From positions 10,540,001 through 10,604,000 of the forward strand of contig NC_079883.1 in assembly GCF_029227915.1 (NCBI RefSeq): a stretch of DNA of 64,000 bases, read 5' to 3'. Source of the stretch: Hydractinia symbiolongicarpus (Eukaryota; Cnidaria; Hydrozoa; Anthoathecata; Hydractiniidae). The first letter of the stretch is position 1. Every line of letters begins with the position of its first letter. The notes beneath the pieces were generated by a model. That model was not told the origin of the DNA, ran no database searches, and was given only the letters and a program-made list of their open reading frames with translations. The translations under genes were made by a program, and so were the position numbers. Shown here piece by piece: positions 1-8,044 of this stretch.

Positions 1-184
1 CCTGTTTCCGGCTATTAGGAGCAATTCATATATTGGGCACTGCGTTTCGACTTTTTTATTAGACCACAGTAAAAAAATTCACTCACAGAAGTCCCTTTCT
101 TTCATGGCTACAAACACGAAGAATTCTGTCGTAAGTAAAACGAATGCGCAAGCCAAAATAACGATGGGGCGAAGTCATAAGCAT

Positions 185-257
185 CGCCCTGTGGCCCAAT
201 GGATAAGGCATCTGACTACGAATCAGGGGATTCCAGGTTCGACTCCTGGCAGGGTCG
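185..257 (+). tRNA. tRNA-Arg(ACG): tRNA-Arg (anticodon ACG), reference copy
   Basis: A 73-nt cloverleaf can be folded: D arm, a 5-bp anticodon stem around loop CTACGAA (anticodon ACG, reading CGN arginine codons after A-to-I editing), and a T arm CCAGG/CCTGG with loop TTCGACT. The internal Pol III promoter is intact (A box TGGCCCAATGG, B box GGTTCGACTCC) and the discriminator base is G. Two oddities are visible. The outer acceptor pairs are weak (C1 opposite C72, G2 opposite U71), whereas a normal arginine tRNA has G1-C72. There is also no run of four or more T until 459-463, about 200 nt downstream, so normal Pol III termination is not encoded next to the gene. It could be a functional tRNA gene, a decayed one, or the head of a longer tRNA-led transcript. 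Most similar family: metazoan tRNA-Arg(ACG). Confidence 0.85.
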
Positions 258-436
258 CACTGTCGCATTTCGGCTGCATGGTCTACTGTGTAACGCGCGC
301 GCACGTTCTGGCGTAATGCGTTGATAAACGGAATGTACGCAGTCATATTGGAAAGTAATATCACGCACTTAGTATCGTCGCCTTTGTTAGCATTCATGTA
401 AGTTACCATCCACTCGCTACAGTCGCTCTCCATCCT

Positions 437-463
437 ACGGCTAAATCAACAGCCGTGATTTTT
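437..463 (+). terminator. Hairpin plus T-run, first possible Pol III stop after the tRNA
   Basis: ACGGCT at 437-442 pairs with AGCCGT at 451-456, followed by GATTTTT. It is the first run of four or more T downstream of the tRNA, so a Pol III transcript starting at the tRNA would be about 275 nt. The role is inferred; the duplicated tRNA at 19119 lacks this element. Confidence 0.35.
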
Positions 464-525
464 ACTATGTCGCCGTCCATCCGTACGCGGTGACAGTTGT
501 AAGCTTTACAGTAACGTGACATGCT

Positions 526-539
526 CCACAAGCAGTTAC
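526..539 (+). promoter_or_regulatory. Candidate PSE of U2
   Basis: CCACAAGCAGTTAC starts 54 bp upstream of the U2 5' end. Nearly the same element, CCACAAGCATTAAC, starts 57 bp upstream of U1. Position and sharing fit the proximal sequence element bound by SNAPc at Pol II snRNA genes; the sequence itself is not a known consensus I can quote. Confidence 0.6.
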
Positions 540-579
540 GGTGTGTGGACGATGCCTATCATGGCAACGCTTGTTCTTT

Positions 580-766
580 ATCGCTTCTCGGCCTAATGGC
601 TAAGATCAAGTGTAGTATCTGTTCTTATCAGTTTAATATCTGGTAGGCCATTCTCTGAATGGTCAGTATATTAATCTGATTTTTGGCCTTGGGTCATGGA
701 GGTGGATTCATTCACGCCGTGACCACGGGTTGCCTTGGTGTTGCACTATTACCGATGGCGGCCCAC
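580..766 (+). ncRNA. U2: U2 spliceosomal snRNA, reference copy
   Basis: The RNA pairs with the intron branch point in the spliceosome. The 5' end ATCGCTTCTCGG is the near-universal U2 start, followed by GGCTAAGATCAAGTGTAG and the branch-point-pairing GTAGTA, stem-loop IIa (TCTGTTCTTATCAG) and the Sm site GATTTTTGG at 678-686. The 3' part can form stem-loops III and IV, with TTGCA in the last loop as expected for the U2B''/U2A' site. Length about 187 nt against 188 in vertebrates; the exact 3' end is estimated. The stem-loop I loop reads TAAT where vertebrate U2 has TTTT. It lies 322 bp after the tRNA and 190 bp before U1 on the same strand. Confidence 0.93.
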
Positions 767-775
767 ATAAGCAAT

Positions 776-788
776 AAAAGAATAATAG
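776..788 (+). promoter_or_regulatory. Candidate snRNA 3' box of U2
   Basis: AAAAGAATAATAG lies 10 nt after the U2 3' end. A similar AAAATGAATGAG lies 9 nt after U1. The spacing fits the Integrator-dependent 3' box of Pol II snRNA genes. Confidence 0.5.
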
Positions 789-899
789 CAGTCCTCTTTC
801 CGACGGCACTCTGCATAGTCTACGGCGGGAACAAAACGCGTACACTGGGGGAGAATACAGCCTATGCCCCGCGACACGGCAGTTTATAACACACTCAAG

Positions 900-913
900 C
901 CACAAGCATTAAC
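900..913 (+). promoter_or_regulatory. Candidate PSE of U1
   Basis: CCACAAGCATTAAC begins 57 bp upstream of the U1 5' end and matches the element before U2 at 12 of 14 positions. Confidence 0.6.
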
Positions 914-956
914 AAACTTTGAAGGGTACCCTCATGCTACGGTGCAGTTCCAACTC

Positions 957-1122
957 ATACTTACCTGACGGGGAAGTAAAGACTGATCAATGAGGGTTTT
1001 CTTCCAGAGTGAGGCTCTTGCATTGCACTACGCTTGGGCTGACCTCTGCGATTACTGCAAACGTCAGTAACTCGACCGTACAATTTCTGGTAGTGGGGGC
1101 CTGCGTCCGCGCTCGCCCCCTC
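957..1122 (+). ncRNA. U1: U1 spliceosomal snRNA, reference copy
   Basis: U1 recognises 5' splice sites. The 5' end ATACTTACCTG is the invariant splice-site-pairing sequence. Stem-loop I carries GATCAATGAG, close to the U1-70K binding loop. Stem-loop II carries ATTGCAC, the core of the U1A site. The Sm site AATTTCTGG is at 1082-1090, and the final stem-loop GGGGGCCTGCG...CGCTCGCCCCC closes the RNA. Length about 166 nt (164 in human); the 3' end is set at the end of the last stem. It shares upstream and downstream signals with U2, which argues that both are transcribed as independent Pol II snRNA genes. Confidence 0.94.
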
Positions 1123-1470
1123 CTTAAGTCAAAATGAATGAGCTTAGAAAAGTTGCGCGGCCAAATGTCGGTGGTGACTTAAACGCTAAGGTAAAACCTC
1201 GCTTGGCTGTTACGAAACGTGATTGCGATATAAGTCCTCGGAAGGCGGCGGAATTTTATTTTATTTGCCATTCCGTCAGGGTTATTGGATGATCGGCAAT
1301 AGATCGAGTTTGTATGCATTTGAAAGCTCTTTTTTCTCGTACTATCACCTGAAAATGTCGTAGGAAAATGTCATAGGAAACACTTTCAACAACCGCCACG
1401 TTCCTTAATTGTTATAACAAGAAATATATCACAGCACCATTGAAATGAAAAGGCAACAAATGAAAATGAA
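1123..1470. other. Spacer U1 to 5S
   Basis: Apart from the U1 3' box at the left end and the 5S T-rich terminator at the right end I see no gene. I looked for U4, U5, U6 and U7 signatures on both strands and found none. Confidence 0.6.
1131..1142 (+). promoter_or_regulatory. Candidate snRNA 3' box of U1
   Basis: AAAATGAATGAG, 9 nt after the U1 3' end, resembles the element after U2. Confidence 0.5.
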
Positions 1471-1472
1471 AA
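1467..1472 (-). terminator. Pol III terminator of 5S
   Basis: On the minus strand the 5S 3' end runs into GGCTTTTCATTTTC: TTTT overlaps the last bases of the gene and a second TTTT follows. Confidence 0.8.
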
Positions 1473-1590
1473 GCCTACGACACCGGGAGTTCCCAGGCGG
1501 TCCCCCATCCAAGTACTATCCCGGCCCGACGATGCTTAACTTCCGTGATCAGACGAGAACGGGTGTGTTCATCGTGGTATGGCCGTAGAC
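1471..1590 (-). rRNA. 5S rRNA: 5S rRNA, reference copy
   Basis: Large ribosomal subunit RNA transcribed by Pol III. The minus strand starts GTCTACGGCCATACCAC and ends GTCGTAGGCTT, so the terminal helix (GTCTACG/CGTAGGC) closes. Internal landmarks include CGTCTGATC, the box-A/C internal control region around AAGTTAAGCATCGTCGGGCC, and TAGTACTTGGATGGG. At 120 nt it has the expected length, and the terminator is directly at the 3' end. It points away from U1 and in the same direction as H2A. Because all domains and both promoter boxes are present I treat it as functional. Confidence 0.97.
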
Positions 1591-1749
1591 ATTAGTAGGG
1601 GCAAATACGTGCAATTTATTTTGACGTTGTGATCAAATTTTTTTATTTAATTTCTTTGAGTTACTTAGGACAAGGCGTATGCATGGATTATCTATTAGAC
1701 TTTAAGGTTATAGTTTTGTGAAAAAAACAATGTTTTTTTAAAGATGTGT

Positions 1750-1765
1750 GGCTATAAAAATAGCC
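1750..1765 (-). terminator. Histone 3' stem-loop, H2A
   Basis: On the mRNA strand: GGCTAT-TTTT-ATAGCC, the SLBP-binding hairpin, 22 nt after the stop codon. It is followed by ACACATCTTTAAAAAAACATT, a purine-rich downstream element (first 20 nt given as the likely HDE core: CACATCTTTAAAAAAACATT). Confidence 0.95.
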
Positions 1766-1787
1766 GTTGTTTTCTGAGTGTAGCGGT

Positions 1788-2168
1788 TTACTTCTTCTGT
1801 CCTTTGTCGTTCTTCTTTGGGAGTAAGACAGCTTGAATGTTTGGCAAAACACCACCAGCTGCAATGGTTACACCGCTCAAAAGTTTGTTTAATTCTTCAT
1901 CATTACGAACAGCCAATTGTAAATGTCTTGGAATAATCCTAGCTTTTTTGTTGTCTCTTGCTGCGTTACCAGCCAACTCCAATATCTCAGCAGATAAATA
2001 TTCCAAGACGGCTGCTAAGTAAACTGGTGCTCCAGATCCAATTCGGTTAGCATAGTGCCCTCTACGAAGGAATCTATGCACTCTACCGACTGGAAATTGA
2101 AGTCCAGCTCTTGAGGATCTTGTCTTGGCTTTAGCCTTAGCTTTTCCACCTTTTCCACGTCCAGACAT
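1788..2168 (-). CDS. H2A: Histone H2A, reference copy
   Basis: Core nucleosome histone that dimerises with H2B; 126 residues. N-tail [20 protein letters not shown], then the histone fold from about residue 26 to 100 with the [20 protein letters not shown] segment, the acidic patch residues in [16 protein letters not shown] and [10 protein letters not shown], and the C-tail [12 protein letters not shown] with the usual ubiquitinated lysine position (Lys118/119 counting Met). There is no C-terminal SQ motif, so it is canonical H2A and not H2A.X; it also lacks H2A.Z features. The start ATG fits the family exactly. It is divergent from H2B, with 284 bp between the start codons, and ends in the histone stem-loop, so it should be S-phase expressed without a poly(A) tail. 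Confidence 0.98.
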   Translation of the reverse strand: MSGRGKGGKAKAKAKTRSSRAGLQFPVGRVHRFLRRGHYANRIGSGAPVYLAAVLEYLSAEILELAGNAARDNKKARIIPRHLQLAVRNDEELNKLLSGVTIAAGGVLPNIQAVLLPKKNDKGQKK

Positions 2169-2452
2169 AACTGCGATTTGATTTGTAAGTTAATACAAAA
2201 ACGTACGAATATTTAACGTAAGTGTTAACGAAATAAACTTTACTCGTTTTTTCATCATAAAAATAGGATCGAAATCATGTTTTTTTAACCAATCATAATT
2301 AAGTATTAAACAAAAGATTTTTTTTTTAACCAATTAAATTGCGTATCGGCGTTTTCGGATCGAATTCGATCCGATTTTTTTACTTATAAACAAAAAGTTT
2401 TGACTTGCAGTTTAATGCTTATTTACAAGTTAAGTAGCAAAAATTTTTAACC
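2169..2452. promoter_or_regulatory. Divergent H2A/H2B promoter
   Basis: The 284 bp separate the two start codons. Seen: TATAAA at 2385-2390 for H2B (63 bp before its ATG to the box end); TATTTTTAT on the minus strand at 2257-2265, a TATA-like box for H2A; CCAAT at 2289-2293 and 2330-2334; and a 20-bp perfect palindrome at 2355-2374. No E2F-type site was found here, unlike H3 and H1. Confidence 0.75.
2355..2374. repeat. 20-bp perfect palindrome in the H2A/H2B promoter
   Basis: TCGGATCGAA followed by its exact reverse complement, just upstream of the H2B TATA box. Two half-sites CGGATCG face each other; a dimeric binding site is plausible but I know no factor for it. Confidence 0.85.
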
Positions 2453-2857
2453 ATGTCTGACGCAGCAGCTAAAGGAGGAAAACAGGCACCTAAAGTAGCC
2501 AAGAAAGGTGAAAAAAGAGCCGGCAAAAAAGGAGGAAAGATTGGTGGAACTGGTGAAAAGAAACGCAAGAGAAAGAGAAAGGAAAGTTATGCTATTTACA
2601 TCTACAATGTTTTGAAACAAGTTCACCCAGATGTCGGAGTTTCAAGCAAAGCTATGAGCATCATGAACTCATTTGTCAACGACATCTTTGAGCGCATTGC
2701 TTCCGAAGCTTCGCGTTTGGCTCTTCAAAACAAAAAGTCGACCATCTCTTCTCGTGAAATTCAAACCGCAGTACGTCTTCTCTTGCCTGGAGAACTTGCA
2801 AAACACGCAGTCAGTGAAGGAACAAAAGCCGTCACAAAATACACAAGCAGCAAGTAA
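2453..2857 (+). CDS. H2B: Histone H2B, reference copy
   Basis: Core histone partner of H2A; 134 residues, about eight more than vertebrate H2B because of a longer lysine-rich N-tail (roughly residues 1-43, ending [12 protein letters not shown]). The histone fold follows: [20 protein letters not shown] (helix 1), [21 protein letters not shown] (helix 2 region), [20 protein letters not shown] and the C-terminal helix ending AVTKYTSSK, which contains the conserved ubiquitination lysine (Lys129 counting Met). The ATG has ACC directly before it, a good initiation context. TATAAA is 63-68 bp upstream. It converges on H4; the 3' stem-loop is 24 nt after the stop. Confidence 0.98.
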   Translation: MSDAAAKGGKQAPKVAKKGEKRAGKKGGKIGGTGEKKRKRKRKESYAIYIYNVLKQVHPDVGVSSKAMSIMNSFVNDIFERIASEASRLALQNKKSTISSREIQTAVRLLLPGELAKHAVSEGTKAVTKYTSSK

Positions 2858-2880
2858 ACCAACGTCTACCAAACACAAAC

Positions 2881-2896
2881 GGTCTTTTTTAAGACC
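2881..2896 (+). terminator. Histone 3' stem-loop, H2B (variant stem)
   Basis: GGTCTT-TTTT-AAGACC. The stem differs from the GGCTAT/ATAGCC used by the other four genes but keeps the required GG, U loop and CC. It is followed by ACACATCTTTAAAAAAACAT. Confidence 0.93.
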
Positions 2897-3279
2897 ACAC
2901 ATCTTTAAAAAAACATTTACTTGGCGTCACTACAAGTTAACCGAAGTTAATAAAACTTCTAAATAATGTGCTTAAGAACACTAGCCTACATTTAAAATAC
3001 TTCCCCATGTGTGTGTGTGGATTAGCTTCACTTTTCATACGTATTATTAGCTGTACTTGCAGAAAAGACAAGTACATTGATCCATGTTATTGCTTACATT
3101 TAACTTAACCCAGCTTTTCACGGAAACACTCCCAGGCAAATTAACCCTACAAAGTATTTCTAAATTTTTTTTGTGTCATATATGACATAGTATCGTATAG
3201 CAATAAATGTAACTGTGACAAGACTTTACACATTGTGTAATTTGGAAGCGTGCACAAAGTAATGTTTTAAAAGATTTGT
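2897..3279. other. Convergent spacer between H2B and H4 3' ends
   Basis: AT-rich with no gene. Seen: the H2B downstream element, a short GTGTGTGTGTGG run near 3009, an 8-bp inverted repeat TGTACTTG/CAAGTACA at 3052-3076, and a 14-bp palindrome TGTCATATATGACA at 3174-3187. Unit 5 has lost 182 bp of this stretch. Confidence 0.7.
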
Positions 3280-3295
3280 GGCTATAAAAATAGCC
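3280..3295 (-). terminator. Histone 3' stem-loop, H4
   Basis: GGCTAT-TTTT-ATAGCC on the mRNA strand, 24 nt after the H4 stop, followed by ACAAATCTTTTAAAACATTA. Confidence 0.95.
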
Positions 3296-3319
3296 GTTTT
3301 TGTTGAGCAATGACAACGC

Positions 3320-3676
<357 letters not shown>

Positions 3677-3765
3677 TTAACAGAATTCAGACAGCTTTAA
3701 AAAGAGGCCATAAAATTACCTACTGCTCGTGGAAACACCCTAATTAACCAATAGAGTTGCGTCAT

Positions 3766-3790
3766 TACAAAATGTTCCGAACATTTTGTA
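3766..3790. repeat. 25-bp inverted repeat in the H4/H3 promoter
   Basis: TACAAAATGTTC and its exact reverse complement are separated by one C. It lies 135 bp upstream of the H4 start codon. Confidence 0.85.
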
Positions 3791-4095
3791 CATTTTTTTA
3801 AGTAAAACTGTAGTTTTTTTAAAAATTCGTGGTCTTAATGTTTCAGTAAGGCAATAAATTTGGCATCGTTGGAATTCGCCAAACCTTCTGCTACTTACTA
3901 AAAAAAAAAAAAGTCAAAAGCTTTTGTGTATCAGAAGATACAGCCGTTTTCCCGTAGCCAAAAAACACAGATTTTATAAAAATGTTAAAGTAATGAGCGT
4001 AATGTCATTATGCAGCCAATCAGAAATTACTTTCTTAGCACCAATCAAATGGTTTGTTTTGAACCTTAGCTGTCAATCAATATGAGAAATAAAAC

Positions 4096-4105
4096 TTTGG
4101 CGCGA
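4096..4105 (+). promoter_or_regulatory. E2F-like site of H3
   Basis: TTTGGCGCGA directly downstream of the TATA-like ATAAAA, 53 bp before the H3 ATG. It matches the E2F/DP consensus TTTSGCGC. Confidence 0.65.
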
Positions 4106-4154
4106 TAGTGCATTTTAGACCGTCTTGTGTATCCGTACTACATCGACTTCTTAA

Positions 4155-4568
<414 letters not shown>

Positions 4569-4589
4569 GCATCTTACCAAACAAAAAAC

Positions 4590-4605
4590 GGCTATTTTTA
4601 TAGCC
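4590..4605 (+). terminator. Histone 3' stem-loop, H3
   Basis: GGCTAT-TTTT-ATAGCC, followed by ACACATCCATAAAAAATATT. Confidence 0.95.
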
Positions 4606-4881
4606 ACACATCCATAAAAAATATTACGGCTAGCTTTTTATATCAAACTTTGTTCTGCTTTCTGTTTAAATTTTATGCTACATAAAAATTTTATGCTACA
4701 TAAAGTTTGACAATGTTAAAAATATGAAGGGCAAGAAAAGTAAAAGCAAGAAAATAAGAAATTTAAAAACGAAAATACTTAAACTTAGGGAATCTAATCT
4801 TAAAATTACTCTTTTTTAACTGTTTAAGTGACTTAAACAAGTTTAACTTTGTACCAAGATAATGTTTTTTTGTAAATGTGT
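4606..4881. other. Convergent spacer between H3 and H1 3' ends
   Basis: AT-rich. It contains an 18-bp tandem repeat (4670-4687 and 4688-4705) and a 31-codon ATG-initiated frame on the plus strand at 4724-4819, lysine-rich (begins MKGKKSKSKKIRNLK), which I do not recognise and which may be chance. Confidence 0.6.
4670..4705. repeat. Two 18-bp direct repeats
   Basis: ATTTTATGCTACATAAAA and ATTTTATGCTACATAAAG, back to back, differing only in the last base. Confidence 0.9.
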
Positions 4882-4897
4882 GGCTATAAAAATAGCC
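4882..4897 (-). terminator. Histone 3' stem-loop, H1
   Basis: GGCTAT-TTTT-ATAGCC on the mRNA strand, 32 nt after the H1 stop, followed by ACACATTTACAAAAAAACAT. Confidence 0.95.
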
Positions 4898-4929
4898 GTT
4901 TGTTAATGTAATAGCCAGATACACACAAA

Positions 4930-5481
4930 TTATTTTTTTGCGGTCTTCTTTGCTGCCTTTTTGGGAGTCTTTTTGACCTTCTTTGCTGCAGGTTTTTTAG
5001 CAACAGGCTTCTTTGTGGGTTTCTTAGCTGCTGGTTTCTTAGCCGAGGCTTTCTTTGTGGCAGGCTTCTTTGCTGCTTTCTTTGGCGTGCTCTTCTTTGC
5101 TGGCTTCTTTTTTGGTGTACTTTTCTTTGCAGTAGGCTTCTTTGCCGTTGGCTTTTTTGCTGCGGCCTTTTTCTTAGGTTTTTCTTTTTTTACCTGACCT
5201 AGCTTGAATGATCCAGAAGCACCAGTGCCTTTAGTTTGAATCAAATCGCCTGATGTTACTCCTCGTTTAAGAGCCATTTTCAGATGATGATCTGAGTTTT
5301 CAGCAACTTTGTAATTTGCATGAATATATTTTGTAATAGCTTGGCGAGATGAACCACCGCGTTCCTTTAGGGTAGCGATAGCAGCCTTGATCATGTCCAC
5401 ATATTTAGGGTGATCAGCTGTCTTCTTTGCAGCAGGTTTCTTCTTGGGTGCGATTTTCTTTGGAGAAGCTGCTTCACTCAT
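4930..5481 (-). CDS. H1: Linker histone H1, reference copy
   Basis: Linker histone binding the nucleosome dyad and linker DNA; 183 residues from the ATG at 5481. A short basic N-tail (residues 1-22) is followed by the winged-helix globular domain at about 23-95 ([55 protein letters not shown], then [13 protein letters not shown]). The 88-residue C-tail is built of [14 protein letters not shown]-like repeats with TPKK motifs, typical CDK-type sites. The frame stays open nine codons further upstream, but only to a TTG; the ATG at 5481 has AAA before it and the usual MSE start, so I chose it. At 183 residues it is shorter than vertebrate H1 (about 210-220). It converges on H3. Confidence 0.97.
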   Translation of the reverse strand: MSEAASPKKIAPKKKPAAKKTADHPKYVDMIKAAIATLKERGGSSRQAITKYIHANYKVAENSDHHLKMALKRGVTSGDLIQTKGTGASGSFKLGQVKKEKPKKKAAAKKPTAKKPTAKKSTPKKKPAKKSTPKKAAKKPATKKASAKKPAAKKPTKKPVAKKPAAKKVKKTPKKAAKKTAKK

Positions 5482-5624
5482 TTTTAATGTTTTCTTACAA
5501 CAATCCAACGATAAACGATGCTTGTTATCACAGTAGAAGTATACTAAACATTACCGTGTAAATGAGATATAATTTAAGACGGTGCGAAGTATGCGGACGT
5601 AAAAGTACCACTCCCGGGAATTGA

Positions 5625-5636
5625 TTTGGCGCGAAA
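5625..5636 (-). promoter_or_regulatory. E2F-like site of H1
   Basis: TTTGGCGCGAAA matches the full E2F/DP consensus TTTSGCGCSAAA on both halves. It lies 144-155 bp upstream of the H1 start codon, and at the same distance in all other H1 copies. Confidence 0.75.
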
Positions 5637-5645
5637 ACAGAAATG

Positions 5646-5652
5646 TGTGTTT
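5646..5652 (-). promoter_or_regulatory. H1 box (AAACACA)
   Basis: AAACACA on the H1 strand, 10 bp upstream of the E2F-like site and about 75 bp upstream of the TATA-like box. The same heptamer is the classical H1-specific promoter element of vertebrates and sea urchins. Confidence 0.6.
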
Positions 5653-6060
5653 CTGTACATCGTATAATGTCCGTTTTGGGAGCCGCGACTATGCGAAAGC
5701 ATGTTAATTTTTATTTGTAGCACGACGCAATAGTCTGAAAGAGAAGCTGCTGGAGTTTGAGGTCTTCAGCATTACATCTACTCTGTTAATTTGGGCTTCT
5801 TCCGCGCCCGTGTTAGGATTTTCATAAAGCGTTCTTTGGTTTGCGTTGCGTATGTCGGCCTACATCATCGACACGGCCTGTTTCCGGCTATTAGGAGCAA
5901 TTCATATATTGGGCACTGCGTTTCGACTTTTTTATTAGACCACAGTAAAAAAATTCACTCACAGAAGTCCCTTTCTTTCATGGCTACAAACACGAAGAAT
6001 TCTGTCGTAAGTAAAACGAATGCGCAAGCCAAAATAACGATGGGGCGAAGTCATAAGCAT

Positions 6061-6133
6061 CGCCCTGTGGCCCAATGGATAAGGCATCTGACTACGAATC
6101 AGGGGATTCCAGGTTCGACTCCTGGCAGGGTCG
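6061..6133 (+). tRNA. tRNA-Arg(ACG): tRNA-Arg(ACG), unit 2
   Basis: Identical to the copy at 185-257, including the mismatched acceptor tip. Confidence 0.85.
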
Positions 6134-6455
6134 CACTGTCGCATTTCGGCTGCATGGTCTACTGTGTAACGCGCGCGCACGTTCTGGCGTAATGCGTTGA
6201 TAAACGGAATGTACGCAGTCATATTGGAAAGTAATATCACGCACTTAGTATCGTCGCCTTTGTTAGCATTCATGTAAGTTACCATCCACTCGCTACAGTC
6301 GCTCTCCATCCTACGGCTAAATCAACAGCCGTGATTTTTACTATGTCGCCGTCCATCCGTACGCGGTGACAGTTGTAAGCTTTACAGTAACGTGACATGC
6401 TCCACAAGCAGTTACGGTGTGTGGACGATGCCTATCATGGCAACGCTTGTTCTTT

Positions 6456-6642
6456 ATCGCTTCTCGGCCTAATGGCTAAGATCAAGTGTAGTATCTGTTC
6501 TTATCAGTTTAATATCTGGTAGGCCATTCTCTGAATGGTCAGTATATTAATCTGATTTTTGGCCTTGGGTCATGGAGGTGGATTCATTCACGCCGTGACC
6601 ACGGGTTGCCTTGGTGTTGCACTATTACCGATGGCGGCCCAC
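6456..6642 (+). ncRNA. U2: U2 snRNA, unit 2
   Basis: Identical to the copy at 580-766; same upstream and downstream signals. Confidence 0.93.
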
Positions 6643-6832
6643 ATAAGCAATAAAAGAATAATAGCAGTCCTCTTTCCGACGGCACTCTGCATAGTCTACG
6701 GCGGGAACAAAACGCGTACACTGGGGGAGAATACAGCCTATGCCCCGCGACACGGCAGTTTATAACACACTCAAGCCACAAGCATTAACAAACTTTGAAG
6801 GGTACCCTCATGCTACGGTGCAGTTCCAACTC

Positions 6833-6998
6833 ATACTTACCTGACGGGGAAGTAAAGACTGATCAATGAGGGTTTTCTTCCAGAGTGAGGCTCTTGCATT
6901 GCACTACGCTTGGGCTGACCTCTGCGATTACTGCAAACGTCAGTAACTCGACCGTACAATTTCTGGTAGTGGGGGCCTGCGTCCGCGCTCGCCCCCTC
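6833..6998 (+). ncRNA. U1: U1 snRNA, unit 2
   Basis: Identical to the copy at 957-1122. Confidence 0.94.
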
Positions 6999-7346
6999 CT
7001 TAAGTCAAAATGAATGAGCTTAGAAAAGTTGCGCGGCCAAATGTCGGTGGTGACTTAAACGCTAAGGTAAAACCTCGCTTGGCTGTTACGAAACGTGATT
7101 GCGATATAAGTCCTCGGAAGGCGGCGGAATTTTATTTTATTTGCCATTCCGTCAGGGTTATTGGATGATCGGCAATAGATCGAGTTTGTATGCATTTGAA
7201 AGCTCTTTTTTCTCGTACTATCACCTGAAAATGTCGTAGGAAAATGTCATAGGAAACACTTTCAACAACCGCCACGTTCCTTAATTGTTATAACAAGAAA
7301 TATATCACAGCACCATTGAAATGAAAAGGCAACAAATGAAAATGAA

Positions 7347-7466
7347 AAGCCTACGACACCGGGAGTTCCCAGGCGGTCCCCCATCCAAGTACTATCCCGG
7401 CCCGACGATGCTTAACTTCCGTGATCAGACGAGAACGGGTGTGTTCATCGTGGTATGGCCGTAGAC
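7347..7466 (-). rRNA. 5S rRNA: 5S rRNA, unit 2
   Basis: Identical to the copy at 1471-1590. Confidence 0.97.
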
Positions 7467-7663
7467 ATTAGTAGGGGCAAATACGTGCAATTTATTTTGA
7501 CGTTGTGATCAAATTTTTTTATTTAATTTCTTTGAGTTACTTAGGACAAGGCGTATGCATGGATTATCTATTAGACTTTAAGGTTATAGTTTTGTGAAAA
7601 AAACAATGTTTTTTTAAAGATGTGTGGCTATAAAAATAGCCGTTGTTTTCTGAGTGTAGCGGT

Positions 7664-8044
7664 TTACTTCTTCTGTCCTTTGTCGTTCTTCTTTGGGAGT
7701 AAGACAGCTTGAATGTTTGGCAAAACACCACCAGCTGCAATGGTTACACCGCTCAAAAGTTTGTTTAATTCTTCATCATTACGAACAGCCAATTGTAAAT
7801 GTCTTGGAATAATCCTAGCTTTTTTGTTGTCTCTTGCTGCGTTACCAGCCAACTCCAATATCTCAGCAGATAAATATTCCAAGACGGCTGCTAAGTAAAC
7901 TGGTGCTCCAGATCCAATTCGGTTAGCATAGTGCCCTCTACGAAGGAATCTATGCACTCTACCGACTGGAAATTGAAGTCCAGCTCTTGAGGATCTTGTC
8001 TTGGCTTTAGCCTTAGCTTTTCCACCTTTTCCACGTCCAGACAT
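7664..8044 (-). CDS. H2A: Histone H2A, unit 2
   Basis: 126 residues, same protein as the reference copy. Stem-loop at 7626-7641. Confidence 0.98.
   Translation of the reverse strand: MSGRGKGGKAKAKAKTRSSRAGLQFPVGRVHRFLRRGHYANRIGSGAPVYLAAVLEYLSAEILELAGNAARDNKKARIIPRHLQLAVRNDEELNKLLSGVTIAAGGVLPNIQAVLLPKKNDKGQKK

Larger units (their letters stand above)
258..579. other. Spacer tRNA to U2
   Basis: No gene recognised. It contains a GCGCGCGC stretch near 293-302, a 6-bp hairpin at 437-456 (ACGGCT/AGCCGT) followed by TTTTT at 459-463, and the U2 upstream promoter element. The minus strand is open for 116 codons across 83-433, but that frame runs through the tRNA and I do not recognise the protein. 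Confidence 0.6.
5482..6060. promoter_or_regulatory. H1 promoter and spacer to the next tRNA
   Basis: The part near H1 has a TATA-like ATTATATC on the minus strand (about 5567-5573), the E2F-like site and an H1 box. Beyond about 5700 the sequence is less AT-rich and holds nothing I recognise up to the tRNA at 6061. Confidence 0.65.

Noticed and set aside
104-316. Plus-strand reading frame of about 70 codons over the tRNA
   Set aside because: It runs straight through the tRNA cloverleaf and shows no protein signature.
683-889. Plus-strand reading frame over the U2 3' half, and a minus-strand one opposite
   Set aside because: Both overlap the structured U2 RNA; openness is incidental.
1321-1340. 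Possible U7 snRNA 5' end (GCTCTTTTTTCTCG)
   Set aside because: No Sm-like site and terminal hairpin follow, and pairing with the downstream elements is limited to the A-run.
4961-5197. Phenylalanine/glycine/alanine-rich frame opposite the H1 tail
   Set aside because: It is the antisense of the lysine/alanine repeats of H1.
5482-5508. Nine-codon N-terminal extension of H1
   Set aside because: The extension begins at a TTG, not an ATG; the downstream ATG has a better context and gives the normal MSE start.
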